Source: Pseudofabraea citricarpa
Taxonomy: Eukaryota; Ascomycota; Leotiomycetes; Helotiales; Dermateaceae
Length of the DNA: 64,000 nucleotides
Direction: 5' to 3'
NCBI GenBank assembly: GCA_029641185.1
Contig: JAPWGK010000001.1
Location: 2,678,501-2,742,500, forward strand
Part shown: positions 22,479 through 34,436 of the stretch, piece after piece
Layout of the letters: the number at the start of each line of letters is the position of its first letter
Position numbering within the stretch: the first letter of the stretch is position 1
Made by a program: the position numbers and the translations under genes
Notes under the pieces: generated by a model
Database searches by the model: none
Seen by the model: the letters and a program-made list of their open reading frames with translations, nothing else
Told to the model about the DNA's origin: nothing

Positions 22479-25400
22479 ATAACTGTGGCGATTTTTGAAA
22501 GAGTGGCAGTGTTGGGGTTTTCTACAACCGTGTAGTGGAGGAGTGGAGGTTCTGAATCATGTACAGCAATTATTTTTAGCAATGCGATAATGACGTTTTC
22601 GAAGTTCTACGCCTGTACATTGCGTGACCGTCTTCCACTAGAAGTTGCTGCGTGCCCTGATACTATTCAAATCAGATGCACTTGTCTCGAGTCTGGTGCA
22701 AGCTCTGTGCGAACGTCAGGCCCAGGAATACTTTGGAAGAATTGAATCGGCCCCTCACCAAGACCCCATAACCCTGCTGTGCTATCCTTGGATCATATCT
22801 CACGTTATTTTAACGGTCGACCAAAGAAGTTATCAGATTGCTCGATCGCTCTTAGATAGCGACGTCTGTGTGCTGAGTTTCAGCATTATCCCGAAAGTCA
22901 TGCATCTTGCCTAGTTCCTGGGGACCCCGCATCCGATCGTCTGAGAAGTTGAAGATATATTAATGGATAAATGTGAAAAGGGACCGTTCTCGAGACTGGG
23001 GAGAAGTCTACTGTATGTAAAACCAGCACAGAATAGAAAACCCCCCTAGCTTGCCGATGCACCCGCAGGCCAGTGAAACCTCTTTCTCAATTACTGAGAC
23101 GTGGACACACCGCCACGGATCTTCTCTGACTATGACCAACCATACTGTGGTGTTCGCTCCAGCAAATGAGATGTCTGGGCCGCCAGAGGACAACCTTGAA
23201 ACGGAACAGCGTCCACCACACTAGTGACCAGACTTCACCACCTGCCATGATCTACATGGCCCAAAATTGGGTAGAAGCCACATTATGGAAGTGCCGGACA
23301 CAACGTTTTCCCTGTCTGTCTGTACCGTATGTATGCTACCTTATCTTGCATCCAAAAGCCGCCAGAAGCCTTGAGCCAGGCCAGGGCACTTAGCTTAGCT
23401 CTTCCGCAGCAGGCGGCCGGGTGCGCATTGTTCCGGCTTCCCTCCTCCCTTCTCCCTCCTCCAACACACACCTGGAGCTGGCATTTTGATCTGCTACTCT
23501 GATCTGCTCTGTTCTGTTCAGGACGTGGCACCAGCACAACATCCGCTGCAGGCCCTGTACAGTGTACACCGCAAGAGAAGAAAAAGAAGGCTAGCCATGA
23601 CACACCTTCGCCCAACGTGGCCTCGAGAGTCTTGAGCACAGGCTCGAATCAGCATTCGGATTCTCGTCAATGAGTAATAGCCCCGGCGGCGGTATAGGGA
23701 GCAATTCAGGTGAGCCGGAGAGGCGCATGCTGCAAACGTCATCAGTCAGTCGCCTTTCGCATCGAGAAGGTCTGAAGGACTGTGGTGACATGGAGGCAAG
23801 AGGACGCAAACAGCTGAAAATGTGCCCGTCGCCGAACATCTGCCTGGGCAGGATCAAAATCCTCCACGACGTCGTTATCAGGTCCAAAGGGTTACCATGC
23901 TACTGCACGATGCACGATAACCAGCGAGGGGAACAGAATGAGTCCCCGTTCCTGGCCCCTTTCGGCATTTGCAGCAGACCCAGGGCTCGATTGGTTGTGA
24001 GCTGACGGGACTCATCACCACCAAATGGCTCGAAGGACAATTGCGGTTTAGATAAGGTACAAAAGTACGGTTAACCATGTCGATCGCAACAGCGATTTGG
24101 ACGTTGCCCTGACGGTTTTCTTCACTATTCGCCCAGTGCCGCTTCCGTTATCCATGTCCACCTTGCCAAGCATACAAGGCCACCAGCCATCCCTGAAGAC
24201 GCGCTGACAAGTCAAGAAAAGGTACCGCGCGCCAAGAGAGGAAGGACAGGATGGAATGGCCAGGCCGGCCCGCGCCTGCTTGCGGATTGGTGGTGGCCTG
24301 TTGGGCGCAGCGAAGCTTGAAATCCGCAAAATACTCACATCGTCACGATGAAATAATGGGCACTGACAGTTGCCTGTGCTATTTTCGAGTCGCTACAGTC
24401 CATGGAACAGGTCATGGCCCGTCTTGCTGGTCATGAATCCTGAAACCTCTCTCGCCAGGCCGAAGAAGCAGGGATTGGATCTGGGCCGACATCTGTGCAT
24501 CGGCTCCCTGCTACCTCTTACCACCTACCTGCAATTCTTTCTTTCGCAAACAGCCCTACACAGAGGTGTTGACCGGTCATGACCAGGGGGGCAGCCCGTA
24601 TCAAGTTATCAGTATTGCGTGATGGTACTGTTGGTTCAAGAGCTCGAATGCGAGGCCATGCAGTCAGCCTCCTGCACATGCACCATGGACACTTTGGCCG
24701 ACAGGGGTTCTTCCAATGGTGGTGCTCTTATCAGTACCGTGGCATGCAGTTTTGTTTATTTGCTGTAATTGCGTTGTCGAGCCGCGACGGTTTCCATGGC
24801 CTGACTGGATGCAGTTTTCATCGTGGTCATCCGAAGTCTGAATCTGATAGCAAGTAAAGTGGGCAAAGTGGCCCTGCGAGTGGAGCCGAAGCGTGCACTG
24901 CGATGATCGTCATGGCTATCAGGCATATGTCTGTGTCTGGAAGCATTTGGAGCTGAAGTATGGTTGGGTACTGGGATTGGGCTTGTGAGAGCCTCAGAGG
25001 CTTGTTGTCTCTCCTTTGCCCACAACCTCTCGACCTCGTTTCTTCACTCGAATACTCAGGCTAGATGCCGCCTTGGCAGACTCCACCCATGCAGTGGCAA
25101 TCGCAATTTCACTCTCGGAAGACAATTTGGTTCCTTTTTCTCTGGTTCAGATGTCTTGAGGATTCAATAACAAATCGTCAATATTGACAGGCCCAGCAAA
25201 AATAGCCTGGGCAATGATTGTTTCACCGGTAATACGTTCCGTATTGTTAAGCCACATTAGGTAGGTCATATCTAGCTAATCTTCCAAGCAGCTTCCAGAG
25301 ACGACTAAAATGCAAGATTCAGGAGTTTCAGTGTCAACTTGATGCCATCCCCACTGATGATCAGCACATCTCCAAGTCGGAAGCTGGACCTTGAGCAAGA

Positions 25401-25884
25401 AAACATTATCAAAGATTGTTGCACCGCTCCACAGGTTTGTTGATAACATCATCTAAAGTAGCATTCCTGCCGACCCCAGCAAGCCCTTGCTCCACTGATT
25501 TTCCATCCTCTTCCCCATCCAGTTATCGTGAGAAGAAACTTGTCTGCCCGTTCGTTCACCCCAGCTCACCGATAAGAACATTGGTATCCTTTTTTTTTTA
25601 GTTGGTGTGCTCATGACAAGCACTCCGCTCAAGATGAGATGAATGGCCTGCTGAGACGGACGTGCGTGCAGACATGGATGTCATCAGTTCTATTTGCTAC
25701 TTTTTCCGGTACCAGGCTGAGAGGAGGAACCCTTGTGGGGATTCCGCACTTGCCTCCCATATGTCCACCCTCTTTTCGGCACAGCCTTTTAAAGTTATAA
25801 GGCTTCATCTTGCTCCGGCTTACTGCCGTTCTCTAGCTTCCTCGTTTCTTTGCTTTCATTTCAACTATCTCTTGTACGGTCTTA
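22479..25884. other. Intergenic, no supported gene
   Basis: About 3.4 kb. Many short overlapping frames on both strands, none recognisable. The last few hundred bases should contain the promoter of the large synthetase-like gene, including a pyrimidine-rich stretch just before its start. Confidence 0.5.
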
Positions 25885-28800
25885 ATGATGGCCTCTCAAG
25901 AAGAAGCCTTTCTTGAGAAAGTTCACTCCTCGTCATCAAGCTCTACAACCAAAGCGAGCTTTTTGTCATGGGCAAATCAGTTAGGAGAGCAGTTGGCATC
26001 TCAGACAAAGCCAGAGGTTTCTGACCTTCTATCTTCGATTCCTACACTCGACGACGCCGGATGTTTGCCTCTGGCAGCCTTTTCCCTTCTCTTGTCTCGG
26101 TATCATGACTCGTTATCTACATTCCAAATCATCCGGACCTATAACCGACTATGGACGTCGCTACCCGAAGCTGCAAGAGCAGGCCACGATGACGAAGCAA
26201 CTTCATTTATACAGAAAAGTCTTAATGATACGAAATTACATCTTCAAAGCCTTCCCGAACTATTTCCTTCCAACAACTCGCCAGCACTAATCGACCCCAC
26301 GACCCAGAAGCACCTCACCCACCAGGCTCTTTCATCTTTCATCCAAAATTTCAGTCTTCCTGGATCCCACGAAGATAAGAATACCGATATCGTTGCGGTA
26401 GCATTGCAGAATGGCCACTTACTTGGTCTCGCCTGTTTAGCCGTCGCCTCGTATTATACTGCAGCACCAATCAACATTGCGGGTGGTGCAGATCAGTTTC
26501 GAAGCGACGTCGAGCTTGCAAACCCCCAAAAGATTCTCGTATTGGAATCTGATGTGGAAAGACTTGGCTTACTTGATACTTGGGTATCTGAGGCGGGAAT
26601 CCAAATCATAATTATCGAGCAAACTTTGGATCTTACATTCAACACTCGGCCGCTGCTCCCAATTTCAAATAACTCTTCGCCCTCGTCCAATAAACCAAAG
26701 GCGAATGCTCCTGACGATCTTGCTCTTATACTCTTTACCAGTGGTACGAGCGGCACGAAGAAAGTAGTCCCCATGTCAACTTTTGGTCTCATGACCGGGG
26801 TTTCATGTGTCGTTGATTCCTGGGGCTTAACACCTGGAGATAGTTGTGTCAACATGATGCCCTTAAATCATGTTGGTGGATTAATACGCAACCTCTTCGC
26901 ACCTGTTCTCTCAGGCGGGTCGACAATTCTCTGTCCTGCGTTCGACCCCAACCTGTTTTGGGATATATTGGAGGAAGGCCAGGGAAGTTGGTACTACGCG
27001 TCCCCTTCGATGCATATGAGTATATTAGCGGAAGGGAGTCTCCGACCCGATTCACTCTCCCGTTGTAAACTCCGATTGGTATGCAACGCGGCAGGCGGTC
27101 TACTCCCTGCTCTTGCAGTACGTTTGCGAGATACATTTAAATGCACAGTTCTTCCGAGTTATGGTATGACAGAATGCATGCCAATCAGCACCCCTCCACT
27201 CGGTTATACCCTCGACCGGGTTGGCACTTCAGGGGTCGGCTGTGGACCCGAGATTGCCATCCTTGACGAGTCTGATAACATCCTCCCCCCTGGAGATGTT
27301 GGCAGGATTAATGTTCGAGGCGGGCCTACTTTTGAAGGTTATCTGAAAGGAAAGGTAATTGATAAATCGGCATTTAACCGAGATGGTTGGTTCGACACAG
27401 GAGATCTTGGATCTCTTGATGAGGACGGCTATCTCTACCTGACCGGCAGAGGAAAAGAAGTTATCAACAGGGGTGGTGAACTCATTTCGCCTTTTGAGGT
27501 CGAAGAAGCAATTACCATTGCATCACAAAATAGCGAATCACCATTATACAACCGAGTACAGCAGGTTCTTGCTTTCTCAGCGCCGCACGAGGTACTTCAA
27601 GAAGTTGTTGGTGTCGCTATCGTAACTCCTTCAGCACAGCCCCGTCCAGATGTGCGGTTGATACAATCTGCTCTGAAGTCATCACTCCATTCTCCAAAAT
27701 GGCCTGTTGTCGTCGTATATATGGATGCTCTACCAACAAGCAACAACAAAATTGTAAGAATCAAACTTGGAGAGCGGTTAGGCATGAACCCGATCACCGA
27801 TGATGTCAAGTTGGTTCAACGACATTTCAACGCTGTATGTCCACCAGTGAACAGTCTTTTGAGCACGAAAATTCCAAGCTTCGCCTGCGAAAATGACTTG
27901 AAGCTCGTGCTAGCTCACATGGAAAAACTGGTCGATATTCGGTACGAAGTACATGTTGGTGCAAGCCATCATGATGGTACTCCAGAAGTTACTCTTGCGC
28001 CAAGCACAACTGGTGAAAACCTTGAGATGTCAGAGCAAGATAAGGCAGCCCTCAGTTCTGATTTGGAACAGGCTCTTGACGGATTTCTTGTGCCCTCGAG
28101 CTTTACGTTTCTCGAAATTCCATTCCCTCGTGACTCTGCGGGTGCTATCGATGAGAATCAACTACGGGAAGCCCTCAAACTTCTCAAGGCCTCACACTCC
28201 AGTCCAGCAGGCTCAGAAACCGAACAAATAATTCGACGTGCCTTCGGGGAGGTTCTCGGGTTTGACGAAAATGAAATAACATCGGATTCCGAATTTTTCG
28301 ACATGGGAGGTGACAGTTTAAGTGCTGGGCGACTTCTATCTATTATCCGTCGCGATATGCAAATTCGCATCCCAGTTGATCAGCTATTTGGAGCAAGCCG
28401 GGTATGTGAGTTGCGTGATCTTGTCGATTCAATTCTAGCCAAAAATTCTGCAGCAGCTTCTGAGGGAGGTAGCTCTGCTTCTGAACCTCTTCCTGGATGC
28501 ACTGAAACATACAGCTCAACTAATCCCATTATCTTGTTCATCAATCTAACGCCAATTGTCTTTTTCTATCCTTTGAAGATGGCATTTCAGTGGACGATCC
28601 TCATGTATTCTCTGGCCACGATCGGTGACCACTGGACTGAGCCGAATGTTGCAGCACGATTTGTTGCTCTGATTGCTTCCATGTTTATCTCCCGTGCTAG
28701 CACACAAATTGTTGCACCTATTGCAGGCATCATCTTCAAATGGGCTGTGATGGGCAAATATAAGGAAGGCATGTATCCAATGTGGGGACCATACCATACC

Positions 28801-31115
28801 AGATGGTGGATTGTGCAGAAAGTGCTGCTTATTTGTGGCAAGGTAAGCAAATCATTACCTCATAATTATATTACGACTAACATCTCTAGGGTGTCTTCCG
28901 ACATTTGGATGCGACGAGAACTCTCTATTATCGTCTTCTTGGTGCTAAGATTGGCAAAGGAGTTACGATCGAAAAAGGCACCACTATCGGAGAATATGAT
29001 CTTTTAGAAATCGGTGACAATGTACACTTGGACAGGTGCATCTGCCGTCCGTTTGCCGCGGAAAGAAATACATCAATGTATCTTGGCAAAATCACAATTG
29101 GCGCAAACTCAAGCATCGGATTGAAGTCTCATATCGTAGCTGGTTCAACCTTACCAGCGGATACATACATAGGAGCAAATTCTTCGTCGTACGAAATGGG
29201 CGACGGAGATAACGCCGACCGAAGCAGTATGCCAGTCAAAACACACTTGCTTTTACAGATATTCTGTATCATCCCTCTCCAGCTCGCAGTCCTGTTCATC
29301 TCTTCGCTTCCCTGGATGGGTGGTCTTTTCGGTATTGTGATGACTGAACCCGTTGGTACTGTTGACAGCGTCAAGACAGTCATCACCTGGTGGGCGACGC
29401 CACACAGAATCGGTTTTCACTATCTAGCACAGATCCTGAATGTTACAGCTCGACCATTCGTCTGGTTTGGACTTATCGTCGGAATCAAAAAGTTTCTCGA
29501 CATGACATTTGGACGCACTATTCCCAAGACTGCAGGAGAAAGGACACAAAACGATAATTTCAAATCATCTATTCTTGCTGCTATGGTACCAAATGGTAAC
29601 CTGCATCGTGTCACCAAACTATTTGGAACGCACTACGAATTTACATCCATGGCAGTCAGAGCTATGGGAGGTAAAGTCGGAAAACGAGTTTATTGGCCTG
29701 GTACTGGGCCCTCCATGCAAGATTTTGACTTGGTAGATGTTGGCGATGACGTTGTTTTTGGCTCTCGCTCGCATTTGGTTACCTCGGATGCCATCAGCAG
29801 CGACTATATCCGTATCGGAAACGGTGCAATGATCGCGGATCGTGCTGTCCTGTCTCCAGGTACAACAGTTGGAGAAAGCGCTGTCCTAGGAAGCGGTGCT
29901 TTCCTCAAAAGAAATCAGTACTGTGCTCCAGAGAGCGTTTGGGTTGGTAATCGCAACGGTAGTGCAGTCTGTCTTTCGGGATCTACCCTTAGTCCAGTCC
30001 CGGAGATTTCGAGAAAGCAGTCAGCTGTCTTTGGCACTGGCTCCAACACTCCACTGCCATCATACCCTGGCTCACCACGAGCTACCGATTTCCTCAGCAA
30101 TCCACCATCATACTGTGGCACTCCTCGCACGATGACCATCACTGGGGCCAACCCGTTCAGCAAAAGCTCCACGATGGAAAAACAAACCATAGCAGAAAAG
30201 GAAACCACAGTAGAAAAAGAAAGCACAATATCGAAGTCATTCTTCGACAAGAGCTACAAATCTGGCTCCGTCATGAGTAGCGAGAAGATCGCATCATCTA
30301 GTCCATTTGGTCGTGCATTTTACGAAGGGAAGGCCCCGTACTATGTTTTGGGTCCTTCTACCATCTTCTTTTACTCAACATTGACAACCATCTTCGTGCA
30401 ATGTTTCTGGAATGCCGGAACGATTTCCACACTGATGCTAGCAGCAGTCATCAAGAATACACTACTATTCGAAAAGAGCTGGTATCGACCTTTCAGGATC
30501 TATGGCATGAGTGCTGCATTCCTCTCTGGAATCTTCACCATCCTGTCTATCATATCACTTTTGATAGTCATTTCAGCCAAATGGGCACTTCTGGGACGCC
30601 GCAAGGTTGGGAGTTACGACTGGGATAAATCTAGCTACTGTCAACGCTGGCAGCTATTCCTGAACATTGAAGCTGTGCGACGCCGCTGCTTCAGCGGAAA
30701 CGGCGTCCTTGGTATGCTGACCGGAACGCACTTCTGCGTGCTGTACTTCCGTTCGCTCGGAGCAAAGATCGGCAAAGATTGTGCCTTGTTCGCAGGCGGA
30801 CGACCGAGTCTCATGTTCACGGAACCCGATCTACTTACTCTTGGAGATCGTGTCACGACAGATGACTCGAGTTTGGTCTGCCATATCAATTCGCGCGGCA
30901 ACTTCTCACTCAATAAACTTAGTGTGGGTGATCGAAGCGTGTTGCGCTCGGGATCGAGATTGCTCTCCGGTGCTACCATGGGCAAGGATGTCGCTCTCTT
31001 AGAGCATACTCTTATCATGGCTGGTGACGTGGCGGACGATGGAATGTGTTATCAGGGCTGGCCCGCCGACGTATTCCGTGGGAATAGGTTGAAGGTCAGC
31101 AAGAAGGTGGAGTGA
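25885..31115 (+). CDS. NRPS-like synthetase: adenylation, carrier, then 6-helix/3-beta-helix terminal region (Pls-type)
   Basis: Two exons, 25885-28842 and 28890-31115 (47-nt intron, CTAAC branch), give 1,727 residues. Order: N-terminal extension (1-~130); adenylation domain with LFTSGTSGTKK (285-293), the A4-like PLNHVGG (His329), YGMTE, DTGDLGSLDEDGYLYLTGR and catalytic-Lys motif NNKIVR (Lys622); a ~150-residue linker that looks like a decayed second C-terminal adenylation lobe; a carrier domain GGDSL (Ser811); then six membrane helices in pairs near 882-960, 1107-1190 and 1475-1555, each pair followed by a left-handed beta-helix (hexapeptide-repeat) domain near 990-1085, 1230-1345 and 1597-1717. 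This terminal layout is that of Pls, the epsilon-poly-lysine synthetase. Unlike amino-acid NRPS domains, A4 has no Asp. No condensation or thioesterase domain is present. A membrane location is expected; the product is unknown. Confidence 0.88.
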
Positions 31116-31432
31116 AGGGTGAAGAGTGTAGATTTCTATTTATTTATGATACCACGGATTATTGGATTGGGGAAGGGAAGGGAAGGGAAGGGGCTGGGCT
31201 GGGCTTCGGATCAGCAGAACCAACTGGAGGTGGTATTTCGAAAGGGGGTTTGTGGAGCACGCTTCCCTATTTTTGATGCTGATGTTGATGCCAAGGTTAA
31301 GCGACGGTTCTGGTTTGAGCGGGGTTGCTTCTTTTTATTTTCTCACTCGTTATCATCTATTTTACACTTTATAGGCCATTCGTTCTCGTGGATCATGTTT
31401 ATGGGATATCGGTAGATTATCTGGGTACAGGA

Positions 31433-31455
31433 ACAGACAGACAGACAGACAGACA
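31433..31455. repeat. ACAG tetranucleotide microsatellite
   Basis: Uninterrupted ACAG units over 23 bp. Confidence 0.9.
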
Positions 31456-32671
31456 TACACAGGCTGGCTAGGTAGTTAGTGAATGAGCGAGGTAGATCTT
31501 TTTTAATGGAACGTTCGAATCTTTTTCAGACTTGGGAATTATTTGAGGCGTGATCTTTTTGTATACCTCCAGATTGCTTTTCCTACTAAGACTTGGCTAC
31601 TAAGACTTGTTCGTCCCTTTTTCTTTCTTTCTTTCTTTCTTTTGTTATTCTGCCAATTCCTCTTCTACCTGTCAAGAGAAAATACGAAGTTTAGTGTTGG
31701 CTACCATTGTAAACATCTCTTCGAGCATGAATACAACAGAAAACGATATCCGACTCTCTCAACTTGTAAAACCTCCCTCTCTCCCCCTCATTTATTCTGA
31801 GCTTATTCGAGTAGTTCGTCTGCTCCACAGCAGCAGAAAATCAGGAGAAGGAAAGAGGTTCAATAGCATTCAAAGAAAGTCGGCACACCCATTAGAGTGG
31901 ACTCAAACTTGAACTTTACTTTACTTTACCTTCCTCACCCGCGTCGGTTTCTTTTCCTTTGCTTTTTTCTTTTTTACTTTTCTCCATCTTATCCAAGTCC
32001 ACTCGTCGCAGTCCTTCTCCCCCCCTCCTCTCTTTTTTTCTTCTCTTTCTTTTGATATTTCATGCTTGTTTCGTGATTCACCCTGCATATATATTTCTGC
32101 TCTATATCGTTTGTGGATTTTGACGATGTGTGTGTGTTTGTGTCTTCAAGAAGAAGTACGCTATCTTCATACCTGGTCTGGCTAGAATGAACAAACAAAT
32201 AAAACCACCTCGTTCCTGGCTCTTCTTTCCCTCTTGGGATCTCTGTACACGAGAATTGTAGTGTGACGTATCGCGTACCTATAAATGTATGGGGTGAGGA
32301 CTTTCTTTGCCATCCCGGGGGTTTGCGTTGGGTTTGGATTTTGCATCTGTTTAATATGACAGTAGATGGGAGATTTATAGAATTGTCTGGCAAGGAATGG
32401 CGAGACCTGGACGTTGAGGGTCGTTCTCAGCGAGCAGAGAGTTGCACTTCTTCCGAAAACCGAAATCAAGAGCTAGACTCACGCGACTCATTCAGTCTTG
32501 CACTCGGAGATGGTTGTAGAGGTAGATGCCCTAAAATGGGGCAAAGATAAAACTCGAGCTACTTTTCGACTACTCTACAGCTCCACCTCCCTTGGGTAAA
32601 CTTGCAACGCAAATACGCAAATGTAAGTAAAGCGAAGTCTGTCCCAATCCACATCCCAATTCCAATCGCAT

Positions 32672-32693
32672 CCACACCACACCACACCACACC
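32672..32693. repeat. CCACA pentanucleotide repeat
   Basis: Four head-to-tail CCACA units, just beyond the stop codon of the minus-strand gene, so probably in its 3' untranslated region. Confidence 0.85.
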
Positions 32694-32708
32694 CCAACAC
32701 ATACACGA

Positions 32709-33645
32709 CTACTCCTGAGCAGCCGGCCAGAGAAACCACGAGACGACGACGGCGAGTTTCAAGGCCGCCGCAATCCACAAGACACCGGCGGTGCCAATAA
32801 CGCTCCTGGCCAAAACGCCTCCAATAACGGCACCGAGGAGCAGGAGCACCGGGGCGCCGACTCTGCGGTTGCGGTCGACGTTCTTGAAGGCGAACAGCTC
32901 GGCGTCCGAGAAGAGGTCACAGTAGTTACTCGTCAAGACGACCGACGTGAGGGCGTTGTACTTGAGCGCGCGGCTCGTGACCGCCTGGCCACAGCTCTGG
33001 AAAGCCACGAGCGCGATGGGCACCAGCACGTTCCACGAGATCTCATCTTTCTCGTGTGTCGACGCCGGCCCCCAGCTGAGGATGGCCGCCGCGAGCATGA
33101 TGAGCGCCATCTGTGCCAGGAAGGATATGCATAGCACCCAGCGCCGGCTCGGGCTGAAAAACCGGTGGAAGCGGCTGAAGCAGAAAGATCCGATGCAGAA
33201 AGATATCAGTGAGGTGCCTGACTTGATCCAGCGGTTGGATTCGTGCGGTGCGGCGAGCCCAAGACCTATGTAGACGGTATTTCCTAGATAGTGTATCTGT
33301 CGTTAGTTTGGAAAGCGATTTAAATTTCTTTTTTTGGATTGCCTCGAATTTGGGGGTTTTATTTCTTCATGTGAGGTTGAACGAACCGGTTTGCATGGAC
33401 ACGAATGAGCCCCAGGTTGATATGGATGCGCTGTCCAGTAGACCCGTGATAATGTAGCACAGCAGAAGAACTATGTCGGCCCAGTCTCGATTGACATTGA
33501 CCATCATATTCTTGCGCCAGCTGGACTTGGAGGATACTGCATGTCCCAGCAGCGGCTGCTCTTCATCGGCAGGTCCATGAGCATCAATTGCCCTGTTACC
33601 AGTCGATGAATTGCTCAAAGCACCGTAACCATTGGATGTGGCCAT
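32709..33645 (-). CDS. DUF1275 (YoaK-type) integral membrane protein
   Basis: Two exons, 33645-33387 and 33283-32709, give 277 residues; the 103-nt intron interrupts the family motif MQTGNTVYIGLGLA and its removal restores it. A hydrophilic ~55-residue N-terminus precedes hydrophobic segments around DIVLLLCYIITGLLDSASI, the SGTSLISFCIGSF stretch, and four more helices, ending in a tryptophan-rich tail. DUF1275 proteins are widespread in bacteria and fungi; their transport or signalling role is not established. Divergent from the oxalate decarboxylase gene, sharing a 791-bp upstream region. Confidence 0.88.
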
Positions 33646-34436
33646 GATAGGTCTCTCTGGGTCTCAATGCTGCTCAATTCCTTTGATGTAGAGAACAATG
33701 TTGTAAAGGCAGATGAAGCTGCAAATGGGGCCTGCTTGTGTCACTCGCACGTTGCTCAACAATAATTACTCGTCCTGACGTATGTAGTACTGGTGCAAGC
33801 TGATAGCTCAAGAGAGGTAGTCGGCAATCTCTGCAAACTTGACGGGGCTCGAGCGTGCAGCACGCACCGACGACCAAGCGACCGGTTGAATAGGAACCAG
33901 CAAGTGCCGCAGCTGACTCCAGGATACTCCAGGATAACAAGTAAAGTCAAGGTCAAGGTCGGTGATGTTCCCATTCCGGGAAGGAAGATAGGTACAAGAT
34001 TAGAACTGAGGAGCGAGCGCCACAGGTATCCCTGGCCTTCAGGCACGTATCACAGCGTTTCAATGGTTTGCTGACCCCTCACTGTGCCTCAACTTCCTCA
34101 ACTTCCTCAAGCCCCTCGACGCCTGCGGAGAACCCTCGGCTTTTGCTCGGATACAAGCTTCACCCTGGGTCCGGGGATGACTCGGTGGAGCAGCCGGGAG
34201 CTTAATCACCATAGCTATCGCGGGGTAGCACGCCATGGCACCAAATGGGAACTCTACAAGGCTTACTGCAAGCATGAGCTTCTCAGCTTGCTCGCCCTGA
34301 AACTTTTCGAGTTATCGAGCGTTTGCTCTGCGACATAAAGTTTCAATTGTCCCCGTACAGATCTCCTCAATCTCAGCCGCAATCTTCTCGTTCTCTTTAG
34401 TTCAATTGCAATTGACACATTCCCATATCCGTGACA
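33646..34436. promoter_or_regulatory. Divergent upstream region, DUF1275 protein / oxalate decarboxylase
   Basis: A 791-bp intergenic region between divergent start codons. It contains a doubled ACTCCAGGAT near 33914-33935 and three near-tandem CCTCAACTT units near 34086-34113. Regulatory use is inferred only from position. Confidence 0.45.

Larger units (their letters stand above)
31116..32708. other. Convergent intergenic with many simple repeats
   Basis: About 1.6 kb between two convergent genes. It has GGGAA repeats near 31170-31190, ACAG x5.75 at 31433-31455, CTTT repeats near 31620-31641, long T/C-rich stretches at 31950-32050 and CCACA repeats at 32672-32693. No gene is supported. Confidence 0.6.
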
